Part shown: piece by piece, positions 12,794 to 24,982 of the stretch
How positions within the stretch are numbered: position 1 is the first letter of the stretch
Layout: the number at the start of each line of letters is the position of its first letter
Assembly: GCA_024305745.1 (NCBI GenBank)
Contig: JAHRBS010000009.1
Coordinates: forward strand, 1,302,001-1,366,000
Length of the DNA stretch: 64,000 bases
Origin: Polyporus tsugae
Taxonomy: Eukaryota > Basidiomycota > Agaricomycetes > Polyporales > Polyporaceae
Direction of reading: 5' to 3'
Made by a program: the position numbers and the translations under genes
The notes under the pieces: model-generated
What the model saw: the letters and a program-made list of their open reading frames with translations, nothing else
The model's database searches: none
Told to the model about the DNA's origin: nothing

Positions 12794-15700
12794 TTTCGGG
12801 GTGACCCAACGGCTAGCTGGGAAGAAATGGAGCGAGACGGAGTCGGTGAGCGGCGTGGCGACGCCATTCTAGCACGCTCCTCAGGTCTATAAGGCTATCA
12901 GCACGGTGAGCGTCAACAACGAAGTCTGCACAAACGGAGAATGCACTTTCAGCGAACAGGATTATAAGAAGTGGCGCAAGAGGAGGAGGAGGAGGACAAG
13001 GAAGAGGCGGAACCCCGAGCTCGCGATCGTCAGCGGTGGCCCGGGATGGCACAGCTCCAAGCGCGGGATACTGGTGTAGACGCCCATAGCGTACGTACTT
13101 GTCCGCGTTCCACGACTCGCGTCCGCAGTATCCTCCACACCAAAGGCCCAGCACCATTCCCCACTCCCGGTCTTCGGCCTGCGACGTGCGTGCTTCCATA
13201 CAGTTCCGATCGTCGCTGCTCACTGTAGTTTCTAGGAAGCGTGCGACGCGCTCGGCTAATACGTACACGGCATCGCAGCGGACTCCGAGTCCACTTGGCG
13301 ACTTCGTGTAAGTCTGCACCCCATAACCGTTGACCACGAGCCCGTTCGCGATGCTGGTGTTTGGCGACAAAATTCCACGCTGCTTGGCGACAACAGCATG
13401 TAGCCAGTCCTTAGAAAGACCGAGAACCGAACATGCCACTATTCATTCATTTACAGGTGAGCTCGTCACAAAGACCACTCATTTTCATTTATCACGAGAT
13501 GCTCTGTTTTGGTTCGGTAATGAGAACGGCTTCCCCGTCTTCACCTCAAGGTGCAGGCACGGCTTGCATGCTAGGCGTCGGGCATTCGCCCAGAAGCGCC
13601 TCATTCACCACCGCCAACACGCCCGTTGCGCGGCCGAATGCGAGCGACCACCCTGACTCGACGTGTGGATGATACAGCTGCACTTTGCAGGCGAATCGCC
13701 CACGACGGGGTGGAGCTCGCGCTCGACCCCGTTCCGCGCGCGGAAAGACGGGAGGCCTTGCTCGACCGAGTAGTCGGGTTCAACGAGCCGTGACCGCTTT
13801 TTTCCTGGTTAAATATGTTCCGGGGCCGCGCAGGCCTGGGGACAGAGGTGGTCGCCGTTAACCTAGGTTTTTGCTCGGGTTGGAAACGTGACTATTGTTA
13901 TCCAGTACCCACAAATCTGGGGTTGTATGTGGGGGTGCGTTATCGTCCCACGTCCGTGGGTTCCCACCCCATATCGGACAAGTTCCTGGTGACGGGCTCA
14001 CCACTTAGACCCCCAGTTTTCCAAACAAGGCTTCGGGGAGGTTGCCTTCATTACCAATATCTCCTCTCATATTTAGGCACGGTGGCCGTTCCCAGTGCAT
14101 TTTTTCTGTACTTTCGCATCGTTATCACATGGTCCCTCGTCAGTCTCTGCGTCATGCCGTGGTACTATGTACATAGCTCCTACGTATCTCTTCGGCTACA
14201 TGCTCCGGGATTTATCGGACTTGCCTCCCGATACCACGCTCAGACCCACCTTTCCATATCAGGCGGACAGACTCGACGGTCTCCCCGGGGTGTTTCCATG
14301 TGCCAGTTCCCCGGTGCTGGCCTTGGTAGTGCAAGCCCTTTCTGGATAGAAACTGGAATATCCATACCTTTTCAAAAGCCCAGGCCCCGTACACGCTCGG
14401 CGTGCGTTCTATCGATTGGGGGCTGTCGCGCACTCATCTGCAAGTCGCACCATAGTATTATCGGGACGTTCTCCCAGGATTTCCGGACTCGAGGCCATCA
14501 TGCAACGCCTTCCACAGGACGTCTCCGGTTTGACATGGTACATCATCGTTGCTCAAGCTTATCGCCTCCGGTATACCCTCCGTCCCATGAGGTCCGGCCC
14601 TCGTCTTGCGAGTCCGTCCGTACCTTCGTTTCAAGCCACGCTGTCTTGAGCTGAGGCAAGAACACCTCGCAGCGGGTACGCATGCGCGTGTTCAAGTTGG
14701 TGTGACGGGGGTGTAGTCGAGTTCCCCTTAAGGGTGTGCGGCAGCCTCGATGATAAGGATCTTGTCGTTGCAGGGAACGCGGGAGAGATGATCCAGTCCG
14801 CGACGTCGGCGGAAACGCCCAGGGCCCAGTCGCTGATGGGCCGGGAAGTCGCACCCTTCGTTGATAGCGCGGACGAGCTCGGCGCAGTTTGCGTACCGGG
14901 TCGAGTTCGCACCCGCGTTCCGTGTCCAGGATGCCCGCCATGCTCATGATGACGTCCGCCGCGGCGTATGTACTTGGGGTTGCGGGTCTGCTCTCATTCG
15001 AGGAGGTCGGCGTGGATGGTCCCGGTGGGATAACCTATTTAGGCCCAGGCATACCGATTCGCGTTCTCTTCATGAATATCTTCGGGACCTAAATGCAAAT
15101 CTATGCACATGTCATTGTAGGAGCCAATTGGCGACTGAGATAGCTTTTGGTGCGAGGGGGAGGGTGCGGATGGTGGTATATTCGTACCTGATTCTCGGGT
15201 TACCCATCCTTATAAGTATCGGTAGCCCCACGAGTCTCGGAGTACATAACTTAGCCGACTGTGCCCTCGGGTATACCCGTGCACATCCCTGGATTCAAGT
15301 GATGCGTCCGCACTGACCTCGCGATTGACCGCGGCATCTGTTGCTGCTTCGGTTTCTTTAACCTCCTCGTGGCCCTTCGTTCCCCCTGGTTGAATCATCT
15401 TGTCCTCTGAACAAGAGTGGTATTCCAAATCCTCAAATCATTGATAACCAGCCTCTATTCTGAAGGCCTGTGACCTCGCGGCCTGGCCGATGCCCACCGG
15501 CTCAAGAGACCACTCTACCTCCGCCGCCGCGATCAGCGCAGTGTTTGTATCGACTTGGATCTGAAGGTTTTTACGATGCGGTGCAAGGCTGAGATATGGC
15601 ACTCCCACCATTGCGGACGGCGATCAGCCTTGACCGCATGAGATACACACTCGCCTTCCCATGACTAGGACGGTCACCGCCCTTCGTCGCATTATCTCTG

Positions 15701-16158
15701 AAATTAAAATCTGCTCCTGCACTGCTACTGTACCTCCCTTACCGGTTAATCCCCCGCGATTACACGGGCAAACACGTTGGCGTACCTGTGCCAAACATGT
15801 TACATAATTGATATCTCCGTTTCCCCTTCCGCCGCTTCCGCTCTTCTCTCTCCCGATCTCTCAACCTCCCTTCCCAAAAACGCCGCAAGCACCATCGGTG
15901 TTATCCGCGGGTTGAATTGTCGAGTTCCCACTTTACGTATCTTGGCCCAGACTACCGCTTAAGCTGGCTGTACTTTTCTACTCAATGACTATCGATTTTC
16001 CCACCAGAGAACTTGCTTCACTCACACACTCGTGCCTTCGTTCGCAGCACATTCTTAACTTTGCGTGGATTATGTCGGGATGATTTACGTTACGTCGCCG
16101 TTCGTCACTGACCAATTCTCTTCTTCCACGGCCGATGCCGCCCTCCAGCATGGTATTC
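12794..16158. other. Gene-poor stretch
   Basis: About 3.4 kb without a supportable gene. The longest open frame (13815-14654, plus strand, 279 codons) is rich in Ser/Cys/His/Arg, has no motif or intron pattern and overlaps another fairly open frame. A minus-strand frame near 13200-13400 reads NTSIANGLVVNGYGVQTY, which looks protein-like but could not be assigned. It may be a remnant. Confidence 0.45.
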
Positions 16159-16380
16159 CTATTCTTCTCCATCCACCTGTTGCCCCCACCTCTGTTCCTG
16201 AGCATCCGGGTGGTCAACCAGCAAGTGCCGGACGTGCTCCAGCACTTCAGTTCTGTTGAATGTCATGATGCGCTGGGAACGGTAAGCACAAGCGGAAGGG
16301 ACGTACGGCATCTGCGCAATAAGCTGGTTATCCGGAAGCTTATCCTCCGCCGCGGCAGTCATGTCCCCTGAGGGTCTCAC
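16159..16380 (-). pseudogene. Cytochrome P450 relic (region around the I helix)
   Basis: The minus strand reads MTAAAEDKLPDNQLIAQM. After a possible fungal intron (GTACGT donor, CAG acceptor, near 16258-16311) it continues HVRHLLVDHPDAQEQ. These match the stretches just before and after the oxygen-binding I helix in basidiomycete P450s (compare ASEEDRLPDEEVLAQM in the P450 at 22.5-24.9 kb). The AGxDTT segment between them is missing. No ExxR or heme-binding exon was found on either side. This looks like a heavily decayed fragment, not a working gene; chance resemblance cannot be ruled out. Confidence 0.4.
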
Positions 16381-19300
16381 CCTAGTTAGAAGCTGCGCGG
16401 GGGCGAGATCAGTGCGAGATGCTGGAATCTCATTCGCCTCTAATATTTATATAAGTAGGGACAGTGTTCCGTACATAATTTGTGACTGGGCATGCGGATT
16501 TTTGCAAACACAACCGGCCGCGATCGAAAGGATAGAGACGTCGATGGACCGTCGATTATCGTCACCCTGGAAAGATCAGCTTCTCATTTGCTCGACGTCA
16601 ATTGAACTCGAAGGCAAACCGAGATCCCTCATCCCGACCTGATCTGCTGCACGACCGCCTCCTCGCTGTTCCTGGATGTGGTCATTTCAAATGATGGATA
16701 TTACACGGGCCATACCGCCCAGCACCATCGGAAAACGTGCAGGAGCATGCATGTCCTTGCAGAGACAGGTCAGGATGATGCCTAACGGCATGGGCGAGGA
16801 GGAAGCACGACCTGCCTGGTCATCCCCATCAACCTTCTCCGGTCCGGGAAATCACATTTGAGGAGCGATGCGGAGCCTGAGGAACGTTTCTCCATGACAT
16901 CAGTGACGAGGGGATCGAGCGAGCATGTCTGAGCCTGACCGATAAGCCCGGATACGATAGGCGTCGTCCAGCGCATCAGGTCGAGGTTGCACCGTTTATT
17001 GACGACACAATCTTTCGGTTCTTGTTTTCAACTGAAGAGTGGAAATGTAAGTCAAAATCCACGGGGTTAGTACGCGGAGGAAGAAAGTGAGGAACGCACA
17101 CGGAACGGCTTGGTGGAAGATATAAGTAGCTCGGCGCCGTTTATCATGAAAAAAGGGGCGGGTATGGACTCCGGGATACTTGTGCGTGTCGTCTCCAGGG
17201 TACTTACGCTCGAGACAATCCACCTCAATAAAGGCACTCAAAGTCACCTAACACCGAGAGCAGGCTACCAGTCTGCCGAGTATCCCTTCCAACTCCGCTG
17301 ATCCGGACAACCCGGCGCGGGGCCACCTTCAGTTTGACTCCTTACTTCAACCCCGTCTTCGAGTTCACTCAACGCTCTTTGCTCAGCCTTGCAGCTGTTC
17401 TCCAAGCTTACCTGCCAGGTAACCTCTCCTGACGATCCTTCCATGACCTCCCTCTTGACGTCGTCAAAACTTTCTCTCAGAGCCCATTCTGGGCACACCT
17501 TGCGACTTCGTCTGCGATCCGCGCCTTTCGACACGTCCGAAGACCGGGCTCCGCCACTGCGACAAGGGCAAGATGGGATCAACATGCCGACGTGGGCGGG
17601 TTGGCAAGTATCAAGGAGTTCACAGCGGTCGTCGGTAGCGGCGCGTAGAAGGGCTAAACCGGAAAGACTATCGCATGAACTCGGTCGTTGACACGCTGAC
17701 ATCGGAATTGGGGAGATGACATGAAATCAAACGGTGCGTCAATCACTTGCATGGACGCGGGGGGCGTTATACAGTAACGAATAGACCGGTGTACGCGACT
17801 ATCCAAGCTTCTTATGTCATTGTTTCCGCGTTCGAATGTCCTGGTTTCCAGCTCATCATCTACGGAGCTGCGGGAATGAACGGCCAGCACTCCTTTCCAC
17901 CAGCTCGTCTAATAGGGCATGAAACTCGTCTCCGTAAATTTCACTGTCCTTGCGACGCCGCGCAACCCGACCGCACACTCTAAACATGACACTATCTTAC
18001 TCTCCGGAGCGCCTGATCTCCCCCGTCTTCACTCAGCCAGAAGTGCTCGAGCTTGACGAGTGACAATGCCGAGCAGGGACCCGCCAGAAGCTCAGCCCCG
18101 ACACATCCGACATGCCACCGCTTGGCCGTGAAGTCCAAAAGTTTCGACGGAAACCGGCGAGGCAACAGTATCGTCTTCCCTCTCCTGACACAGGCGACGC
18201 TTGGTGTACAGTGTACTCATCGCGCTCTACGAATACGAGGTCTTCCCGCAGGTCTCATCTGGGGTTCTGAATCATCATGTATGTACTCAGTTCATCTGCT
18301 TTAGACCAAACGGGCGTTGGATCTGGGAAGGATATCGGAGCGATCACGCAGTTTGATAAGCCAGAGAACGTCACTGGTTTGAACAGTTAGGTATGTGCAT
18401 TCCTGCGGCTTTTGCCCTGGCCGCGATGGTTTCTGAATCAACGTTGGTTTAGACCGTTCGCCTTGTCGACCACTTTGCAAGGCGGGATAAGGGGTACCTC
18501 ACTAGTCGCAACAGGGAGCACGATTTGGTCGGTATGTCGCGTACCGCGTCGAATTCAAGCATTTCCTGGTTCTGTTCCATCTTGCCATTGAATAGCTGTG
18601 TAGTACGTAGTCTCCACTTCTCTTAACGGTGTGCGTGCAGCGCAATAATCATGAACCCCCAGACCGTGTATGTCCTCTTCCTTCTCCCTGCGACTCTTTC
18701 TGGCCCAGCGAAGCCGCCCGCTCCGACGACCCTTTGCATCGCTCACGGTCCCCGAGACGGTCGAGCTCTCCGATTGGGTCTCGTCGCCCCCGTGCAGCCC
18801 GGATCTGATTGTCGGAGACAAGGTGTGCATCACCAACGACTATGTCTACTGCGTCGAAAACTCACCTTCCCTGCAGGGTACGGTCGCATACTTGGGCCAC
18901 CCGGCGAGACCGGGCCCGGAAGGATGCGCGCATAGTGTTATTCACGGTCGTGCCGCATCCAACTTTAACCTTCCAAGACTATCTCACCAAACCGGTTCCC
19001 GTCTCCAAGGAACGACGATGTGGCAGCCCTTCGAAATCTACCAGCGCAGCCTTGGGCTGCAGCGCACGCAGGTTCAACGTTCATGACTCAGGCTAACGCC
19101 GAGAGGCGGCGCATCTGCTGGTGAAGATCATGCCAGCTGTCGCGGAGGTGGTTTAGCACCGGAGAAGGCTGCGAACCCTTGGACATTTGACGAACGCGGC
19201 GCACCACTGGTGAATTGCTTATAGGGCCATATTTTGCGTACATGGGGATGCGAACCTGTGGTCTTGGCGGACAGCCGACTGCAGCGCCTGCTACTGCGGA

Positions 19301-19520
19301 GATACACAATCAGTGGTGAGAGTCTGGTGAGAGCATTCCATCACACAGATAGAATCAAATGCGAGGCTATCACTGAGAAATTTGGCAGAGCAATCGTTCG
19401 GACTCCGATGGGTGTCAACCGAGCGTTGAGGACCCGTTCCGTCGACTCACGGGATGTTTTCGCCAGACCATACAAAGGGAGGATAGGTTAGACTCGCATT
19501 TCATCATCCCCTAGCCTCTC
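16381..19520. other. Gene-poor stretch
   Basis: About 3.1 kb with no supported gene. Two patches look weakly coding: plus strand 18670-18900 (text including VGDKVCITNDYVYCVE after a basic N-terminus) and minus strand 17400-17560. Neither extends into a convincing exon chain. It may hold further decayed sequence. Confidence 0.4.
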
Positions 19521-19524
19521 GAAG

Positions 19525-21202
19525 ATGGCTTCTCAGTCCGGCGTTGCCATGGATGGAATAATCGCATTTTCCGCTGTGGTCGCGAATCATGGCATGCCTA
19601 ACTCTCACAACGCACCGTAGGCAGCCACAAGACTATTGCGGGGTCGCTGTAACGGGCATGTCTTGACTCTGAAGATACCACGATTAATCATCTCACGCCA
19701 TGACATCCAGCATTGGTTGTGTACGACTGGGTAGGGACACTGCCCCGCGAGGTCCAACTTTTCTGGAACAAGAAAGCCCGACCCCTCTCCGCCATCCTTT
19801 ACTTTTCGAACAAGTACTTGAATCTACTCGCCCAAGTCATAAACCTTCTTGATTACGCCCCAATATCCGATAAGGTATGCCAACATCTCCGTCGCTCAAG
19901 TGCTTAAACGTGACCCTGAGCGCCATACCCACAGAGGTGCCACGTCCGAACGCGGGGAAATAGTTTATCTACGCTGACGTTGTCGGCGATTGCAGTTGCA
20001 CCAGGGTCATACTTGTGGACAGCACATTCATATATCTAGCCTTCCTTCCCCCGGCAGGTACGTAGTTTCCACGGCCGACATCCAAGCTCTAACACTTCGT
20101 TTTGACTGCTGAATTTTTGCTTTCAGCGTTCGCCGGGTTGAGGGCGTACGCGTTGACTCGGCGTCGCTGGCTATCAGCCCTCGTCTTTTTGCTCTCAAGC
20201 ACGTCATTTGCCACCAATATGGTATGGCGGCGCTGGTTCTCTCTAGTTCATGGCCATGCTAACGGTTTCTAGGTGTTCTTCGGATTCGATCTCTCCGGTA
20301 CTCAGGTCCTTATGATGGGGTGCGAGGAACATGCTACCATTCCTCCTTCACTCGTGCAGATGTACGCCAACTCATAATTCATCCTCCGTATCTGTACTGA
20401 CCCTGGTCCCCGGCATAGTTGTTCGTAAGGTGGTACCTTCGACGCCACTGCGGAATGTTGACATCCACTCGACAGTCTTCGTCACCAACCGTATATCAAC
20501 TATTCTGGCAGATACCTTGCTCGTCGCAATCACCTGGAAGCAGTTCCTCCACGAAGGGGTGAGTATGAAAAACAACCTTGAAGTCATGAAAAAGGGTCTC
20601 ATGTGGATAATGCTATGTGACGGTTCGTCCGCAACTTGTTGACTATTACGCTCTCTGCTCAGGTGTTCACAATATTCACAGGCATGATCTACTTTGTGTA
20701 AGTTAGCTACGCTATACATCTATTTGACCTACGTATATAACGGCAACACGCAGCGTGCTATTGATGCTGAACATCACACACCTCGTGCTTACAGAACTCT
20801 CCGTAAGTGCCAGATTGTCCGGCGCCTTGTTACTTTTGTTGGTGCAGCAATGACCCTCCTTCCAGACGGTGGTAAATGGAGAGAACAGTCTTCTAGCAAG
20901 ATTTACTGGTCCGTACGTGAATAATTCTACATAACACATTGTCGCCGCTTTCCACGCAGCACTGACCATGGCGCCATCTCGTCATGAGCAGAATTTCATC
21001 CGTGCTTGTATCCCGTTTCCTCCCGGACCTCCAAGAAGCTCATCAGAGAAGGGTAGCTGGACTGGACACCAACGACCCGTTGCACACCTTGCAAAGCTTC
21101 GGCATTCGTTCGGGCAACCTTCCACCCGCGCGGCTCGGGTCGCTCGGCGCCACAGTCATTCTTTGTACGCTCGAAGCTGGTGGAAACCAGACTGGCCCAT
21201 GA
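19525..21202 (+). CDS. DUF6533 multi-pass membrane protein, 3' end at a rearrangement boundary
   Basis: Family diagnosis rests on LVVYDWVGTLPREVQLFWNKK at 19715-19777, the hallmark first segment of the basidiomycete-specific DUF6533 proteins (about seven helices, function unknown). Later exons read AFAGLRAYALTRRRWLSALV, VFVTNRISTILADTLLVAIT, VLLMLNITHLVL and finally SVLVSRFLPDLQEAHQR with DPLHTLQSFG. This order and tail are typical of the family. The first exon is uncertain: MASQSGVAMDGIIAFSAVV at 19525 is one choice, but its splice phase does not join cleanly. The 20.3-20.5 kb exons also need frame choices, so a partly decayed gene is possible. The last residues (about 21151-21202) fall inside a segment duplicated elsewhere, suggesting the original C-terminus was replaced. 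Confidence 0.55.
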
Positions 21203-22153
21203 AAGTCGGTGGGAGCGATATCAACTCAGGCGAGAACACAGACGTAGACGAGGACTCAGATCTCAGATTCGGATTCGGGGACTCGGACGACGAGATGGAG
21301 GACACTCAAGACACCAAGGCTCTCGCCGAACTACTCGTCCGCCTCCTCCCGCGCATGTCTCCTCCCCCGCGGCCCCGCCCAACGCGCCCCCAGAGTGGAC
21401 CGTCATCTTCCACGACGACCTCTCGTCCCAAAACATCCTCGTCGACGCGTCCGGGACGCTCACGGGTTTGTCGACTGGGAGTGCGTCTCCGCGCTCCGCG
21501 CTCCCGCTCTCGCGCGCGTACACGCTGCCCTGGTTCCTCATTGGGCGACACCGCGCAGAGCGACCGAACCTGGAGACGTACGCCAGGGCGGAGGACAAGG
21601 TCGAGGACGGGAACTGGGACCAAGACGGGACCGGGGGCGGGGACGGGGGCGGGCGACCGAACGCGCTCTACTTTGAGCACTCCTCGAGTGGGAGCGGACG
21701 CAGCTCCGCGCTGTCGATGAGACGGAGCGCGTGCAGCCGGAGTGGGTCGGTGTGCATCGCGCGGGCGTGCCGCGCAACGACTTCTATACAGCGGTGTTGC
21801 GCTGCGATGATGAGCTGTCCAGGCAGCGGGTGCGACAGTTGGTCCGAGCCCGCGTCCGAGTCTGAGTCCGCGTCAATGTCTGTGTTCGCATCTGACGACT
21901 CCGGATCCGACGACCAGTTGTGTGGGTTGGACGCGCGTGAGACGAGACGTACATGGGCCGCTCTCCGTGAACATTGTACCGTACGCGTATTCCGAAACAA
22001 CCCAAGGAATACGCAGGCAACCAATCGAACCTTAACGGGGAGTTGCGCGTGTTGCCGGCATGCACTATCCCGCTGCTGACCAGTCAAGCAAGCTGCGAAA
22101 GAAGACCCGGATGTGACGAGTGCCATACCAATTCCAACACGCTGATACTCTAG
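21151..22153 (+). repeat. Inverted duplication, left copy (APH kinase block)
   Basis: This segment recurs in reverse complement at 27242-29121. There it is interrupted by the 971-bp foldback element. Similarity covers the kinase pseudogene and its GC-rich 3' flank and ends near 22153. The two copies differ by scattered substitutions and small indels. Confidence 0.85.
21211..21900 (+). pseudogene. APH-type phosphotransferase pseudogene, left copy
   Basis: Fragment of a protein of the aminoglycoside phosphotransferase/choline-kinase-like fold. The catalytic loop is clear: TVIFHDDLSSQNILVD, with the HxDxxxxN arrangement, followed by ASGTLTG. The activation-segment equivalent FVDWECVSAL lies immediately downstream but in another frame, so a frameshift sits between them at about 21465-21470. 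A second frameshift near 21370 separates KALAELLVRLLPRM from the catalytic loop. Downstream text (TLPWFLIGRHRAERPNLETY, GRPNALYFEH) again needs frame changes. No N-terminal lobe is visible. The copy at 27.5-28.1 kb carries the same break after TLTG, so inactivation preceded duplication. Confidence 0.7.
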
Positions 22154-22337
22154 GTTTAGACCCCAATAGGCATCTCGCCGCCCCCTCCTAGAACGTCCGT
22201 GATTGTGGAGTCATCTTCGATTCGCAAATCCTGGCTGGACTCCGGGCCTTTACTTGGAGGAACACCTTCCGAGGCCGCGGAATCGTCGTCCGACCATTCG
22301 TCGCCTTTCTCCCAGCCATAGGTCGTGGGATCTATGG

Positions 22338-24982
22338 GACTGGACTGGACGGATAACGCCGCGCACCTACGTATGAAGATGTCTCGCCCAAGCCCGAATC
22401 GTGAAAAGACATTCCTCATAACATTGTACGCTAGATCGATAGGCTAGACCAACATCACAGTAATGAGAGGGGCGTGCAGTACGGTACGCTCTTCTCATCC
22501 TGGGCTTCAGCGAGACGCGAGGCTGACGTTGAGGGTCATCTCAGGCTTCGAGTTTGCGTGGTCGGTGACTGGATAAGCAATGCCAGCGAAGTTCCAAAAG
22601 ATGGGCTTGTCCGACGAGAGCGCGAACTGGAAGTTCGACACGAGCGTGAAGAGGACGATCTCTGAAGAGCACGACGGTCAGAAGCTCTGCGTCAGAAGGA
22701 AAAGGGTGCGACTCACTCATTTCCAGCTGAGAGAACTTGAAACCGCTGAGTATACGTTAAGTAACAAGAGTAAGTCAGCCGAGAACGACATTGGAAGCCG
22801 GTGGGAGGGATCGGAGCTCTCGAACGCACATGCACGCATGTCCACCACTGATAAAGGTCATCCTGTCGCGCACCCCGGCGTCAGATACATTGTCCACGGA
22901 TAGCAGCACATGAATGCGCAACACGCACAAGTTCGCATAGATACCGGGAATGCGCGCGTCCTCGACGGCCTTGGGCAAGGGCTGCAGCCACCGCTCCGGT
23001 TTCCACTCCCACGCGTCCTCGCCCCACAGCGCCTTGTTGGTGTTGCACCCGCGCAGGTTGAGGAGGATGCTCGTGCCCTTGGGGACTGCCACCTCCGTTA
23101 TAACGGTGCCGTCGGTGCAGCGCATAGGCTCGGAGAGCGGGATAACTGTGTCGACCTTCGCTCTGAAAAACGAACATGGATCAACTCAAGTTGACACGAG
23201 TCAGTAATTGAGTAGGGGCTCACACTCTACCGTTGATATTCACCGGGGCATACCTGGGTGCGTCGCAGCGGTCAGTGACGGGGATACATGAAAGGTAGGG
23301 GGGAGGGAGGCGAGGCTTACAAACGGAGCGTCTCGCGGCAGATCGCGTCCAGGTATGGCAGAGCGCACAGCTCGTCATACTGAATGTCCTTGCCGTACTG
23401 CTCTTGCGCTTCACGCAGCTCCGCGCGGAGCTTAGTTTGCACGTCCTGGTTCATACACAGGAGGTGCAGGACCCGCGAGAGTGCGTTTGAGGTGGTGTCG
23501 ACGCCTGCCAAGATGAATGTTCTATGTTCGCACCCAGGGTCAGTCGAAGCTGGCCACTGACGACAGTTACGAGAAGACTCGAGACGCGTACCCCATTTGC
23601 GCAAGGACCTCTTCGTCCGGGAGCCTGTCTTCTTCAGACGCCTTCATGTTCTCCCTCACTATCGAAGCCACCATGAGGATGTGATTGTCTTAAAAATAAC
23701 ATATATGGCCCTGGACTCACATAGCACGCTCATGATATCCTTCCCCTCTCCCAGGGCGTGGAGCAGCTCCTCGTCACCACTCTCGATCGCAGCTTTCTTC
23801 GCGTAGTATATATCTTCTGTCCTCTTGGACATGATATCCGTGATGGTCTTCAAGCGTTGGATGCTCGGGATAGGAACGAGCTGAAGAAGGAACCGACGGA
23901 ACCAGGCCGGACCGAGATAGGACAGGTACGGGGTGATTTCTCGAGTCCATAGGGTGTCATTGGTCGCGGGTCTTGAAACAACGCCACACGTAAGATCAGT
24001 TATCCCCATGCGCACGATATACGCTGGGTACGAACACGAAGGATTTGACAGATTCCGTAAACACATCCCGGGTCTCAGCCACGAGCGGGTCGAAGGAATA
24101 GCCCAAGCCACCTCGACCGACCAGCTCGAGTGCGGTGCGTCCCATCCATGCGAGGACGTCGAGGTCCTTCGGCCCGTCCTTGACTCGGGACTCGATGGCG
24201 GCCCGAAGCTAATTTGGTGGAACCGTCAGAGAAGCTTGTAAGCATAAATGGGGACAACGTCTTACTCTACCGGCGACGTCATAAAACAGGGGCGTCAAAT
24301 TCCGCATATGTGCTCCCGAGAACACTGGGTTGAGCATCTTGCGCTGTTTCTTGTGGGTGGCGCCATAGGTTCCCAGTAAACCCGGACCAAGCAGCAGGCA
24401 TATCGCGCTATCCGAACGTTTAAACTTCCTTCCATGTGGGGTTCAACGCTGAACTTGGAACATACGTAATGTTTTTCTCTCCCCGGTAGTAGTTGTCCTG
24501 GTCCTTGACATAGACACTATGCATCGCCTTCGGATCGTAGATGTGCAACATCCTAGTCTATACAATATATTCAATGTTAAACCAAGATCTTCAAAGTAGT
24601 GAAAGAACCTACGCCGAAGAAACCGTAGCATTTGGAGAGCGGGCCATAGATCTGGACGAGGTCATCGACGAACTTCCAACTATTATGGTTGAAGATCTGG
24701 AACATGTTCCCTGTTGCCACCGCGGTGCGAGTCAGCCTTCGCATAATCCAATAGCAGCCAATATCCGTGCACCTGAAATGATCGACCCGGAGGGAGGGCC
24801 GGGAACTTTGTCCAGCGGAGATCTCACGAGATAGTTTCGTATAAAACGCCATATGAAGTGGAGGATAAGACCCGACGCGACCAGAACTGCAAGTTGCGGC
24901 ATAGGAGAGACGATAGGTGGATGTGAAAGCGACAGGAGGGCCTGAGAATATAGGCATGCACCACGGACCTCCTTATATGCGA
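22338..24982 (-). repeat. P450 duplication block, copy A
   Basis: Direct repeat of 29118-31753. It covers the entire P450 gene with its introns, about 160 bases beyond its stop and about 80 bases upstream of its start codon. Both ends were read by eye: the 3' end lies at a GACTGGACTGG motif, and the upstream end just past the shared TTATATGCGA. Confidence 0.85.
22507..24902 (-). CDS. Cytochrome P450 monooxygenase A (tandem pair)
   Basis: Complete P450 gene from ATG 24902 to the stop at 22507-22509 (LNVSLASR). An N-terminal membrane anchor (LAVLVASGLILHFIWRF) and hinge KVPGPPSGS predict an ER enzyme. Then come TRMLHIYDPKAM, KQRKMLNPVFSGAHMRNL (C helix), GRTALELVGRGGLGYSF, the I helix FILAGVDTTSNALSRVLHL, the K-helix ExxR motif in ICRETLRL, and WEWKPERWLQPLP. 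The heme loop, rebuilt across an intron, is FISGGHACIGFKFSQLEM: cysteine present, but the usual Arg two before it is His. About eleven introns are shared in position with copy B. It belongs to the common basidiomycete group with LLNP.FS and RLYAPV motifs. Substrate unknown. No redox partner gene is nearby; the usual partner is the general P450 reductase. Confidence 0.9.

Noticed and set aside
12813..13439. 208-codon minus-strand frame as an extra N-terminus of the MFS gene
   Set aside because: It reads the start of the MFS gene in a different frame, so it cannot be its extension.
13815..14654. 279-codon open frame considered as a hypothetical gene
   Set aside because: No motif, no start context, odd composition, and an adjacent frame is also largely open. 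Kept only as a note.
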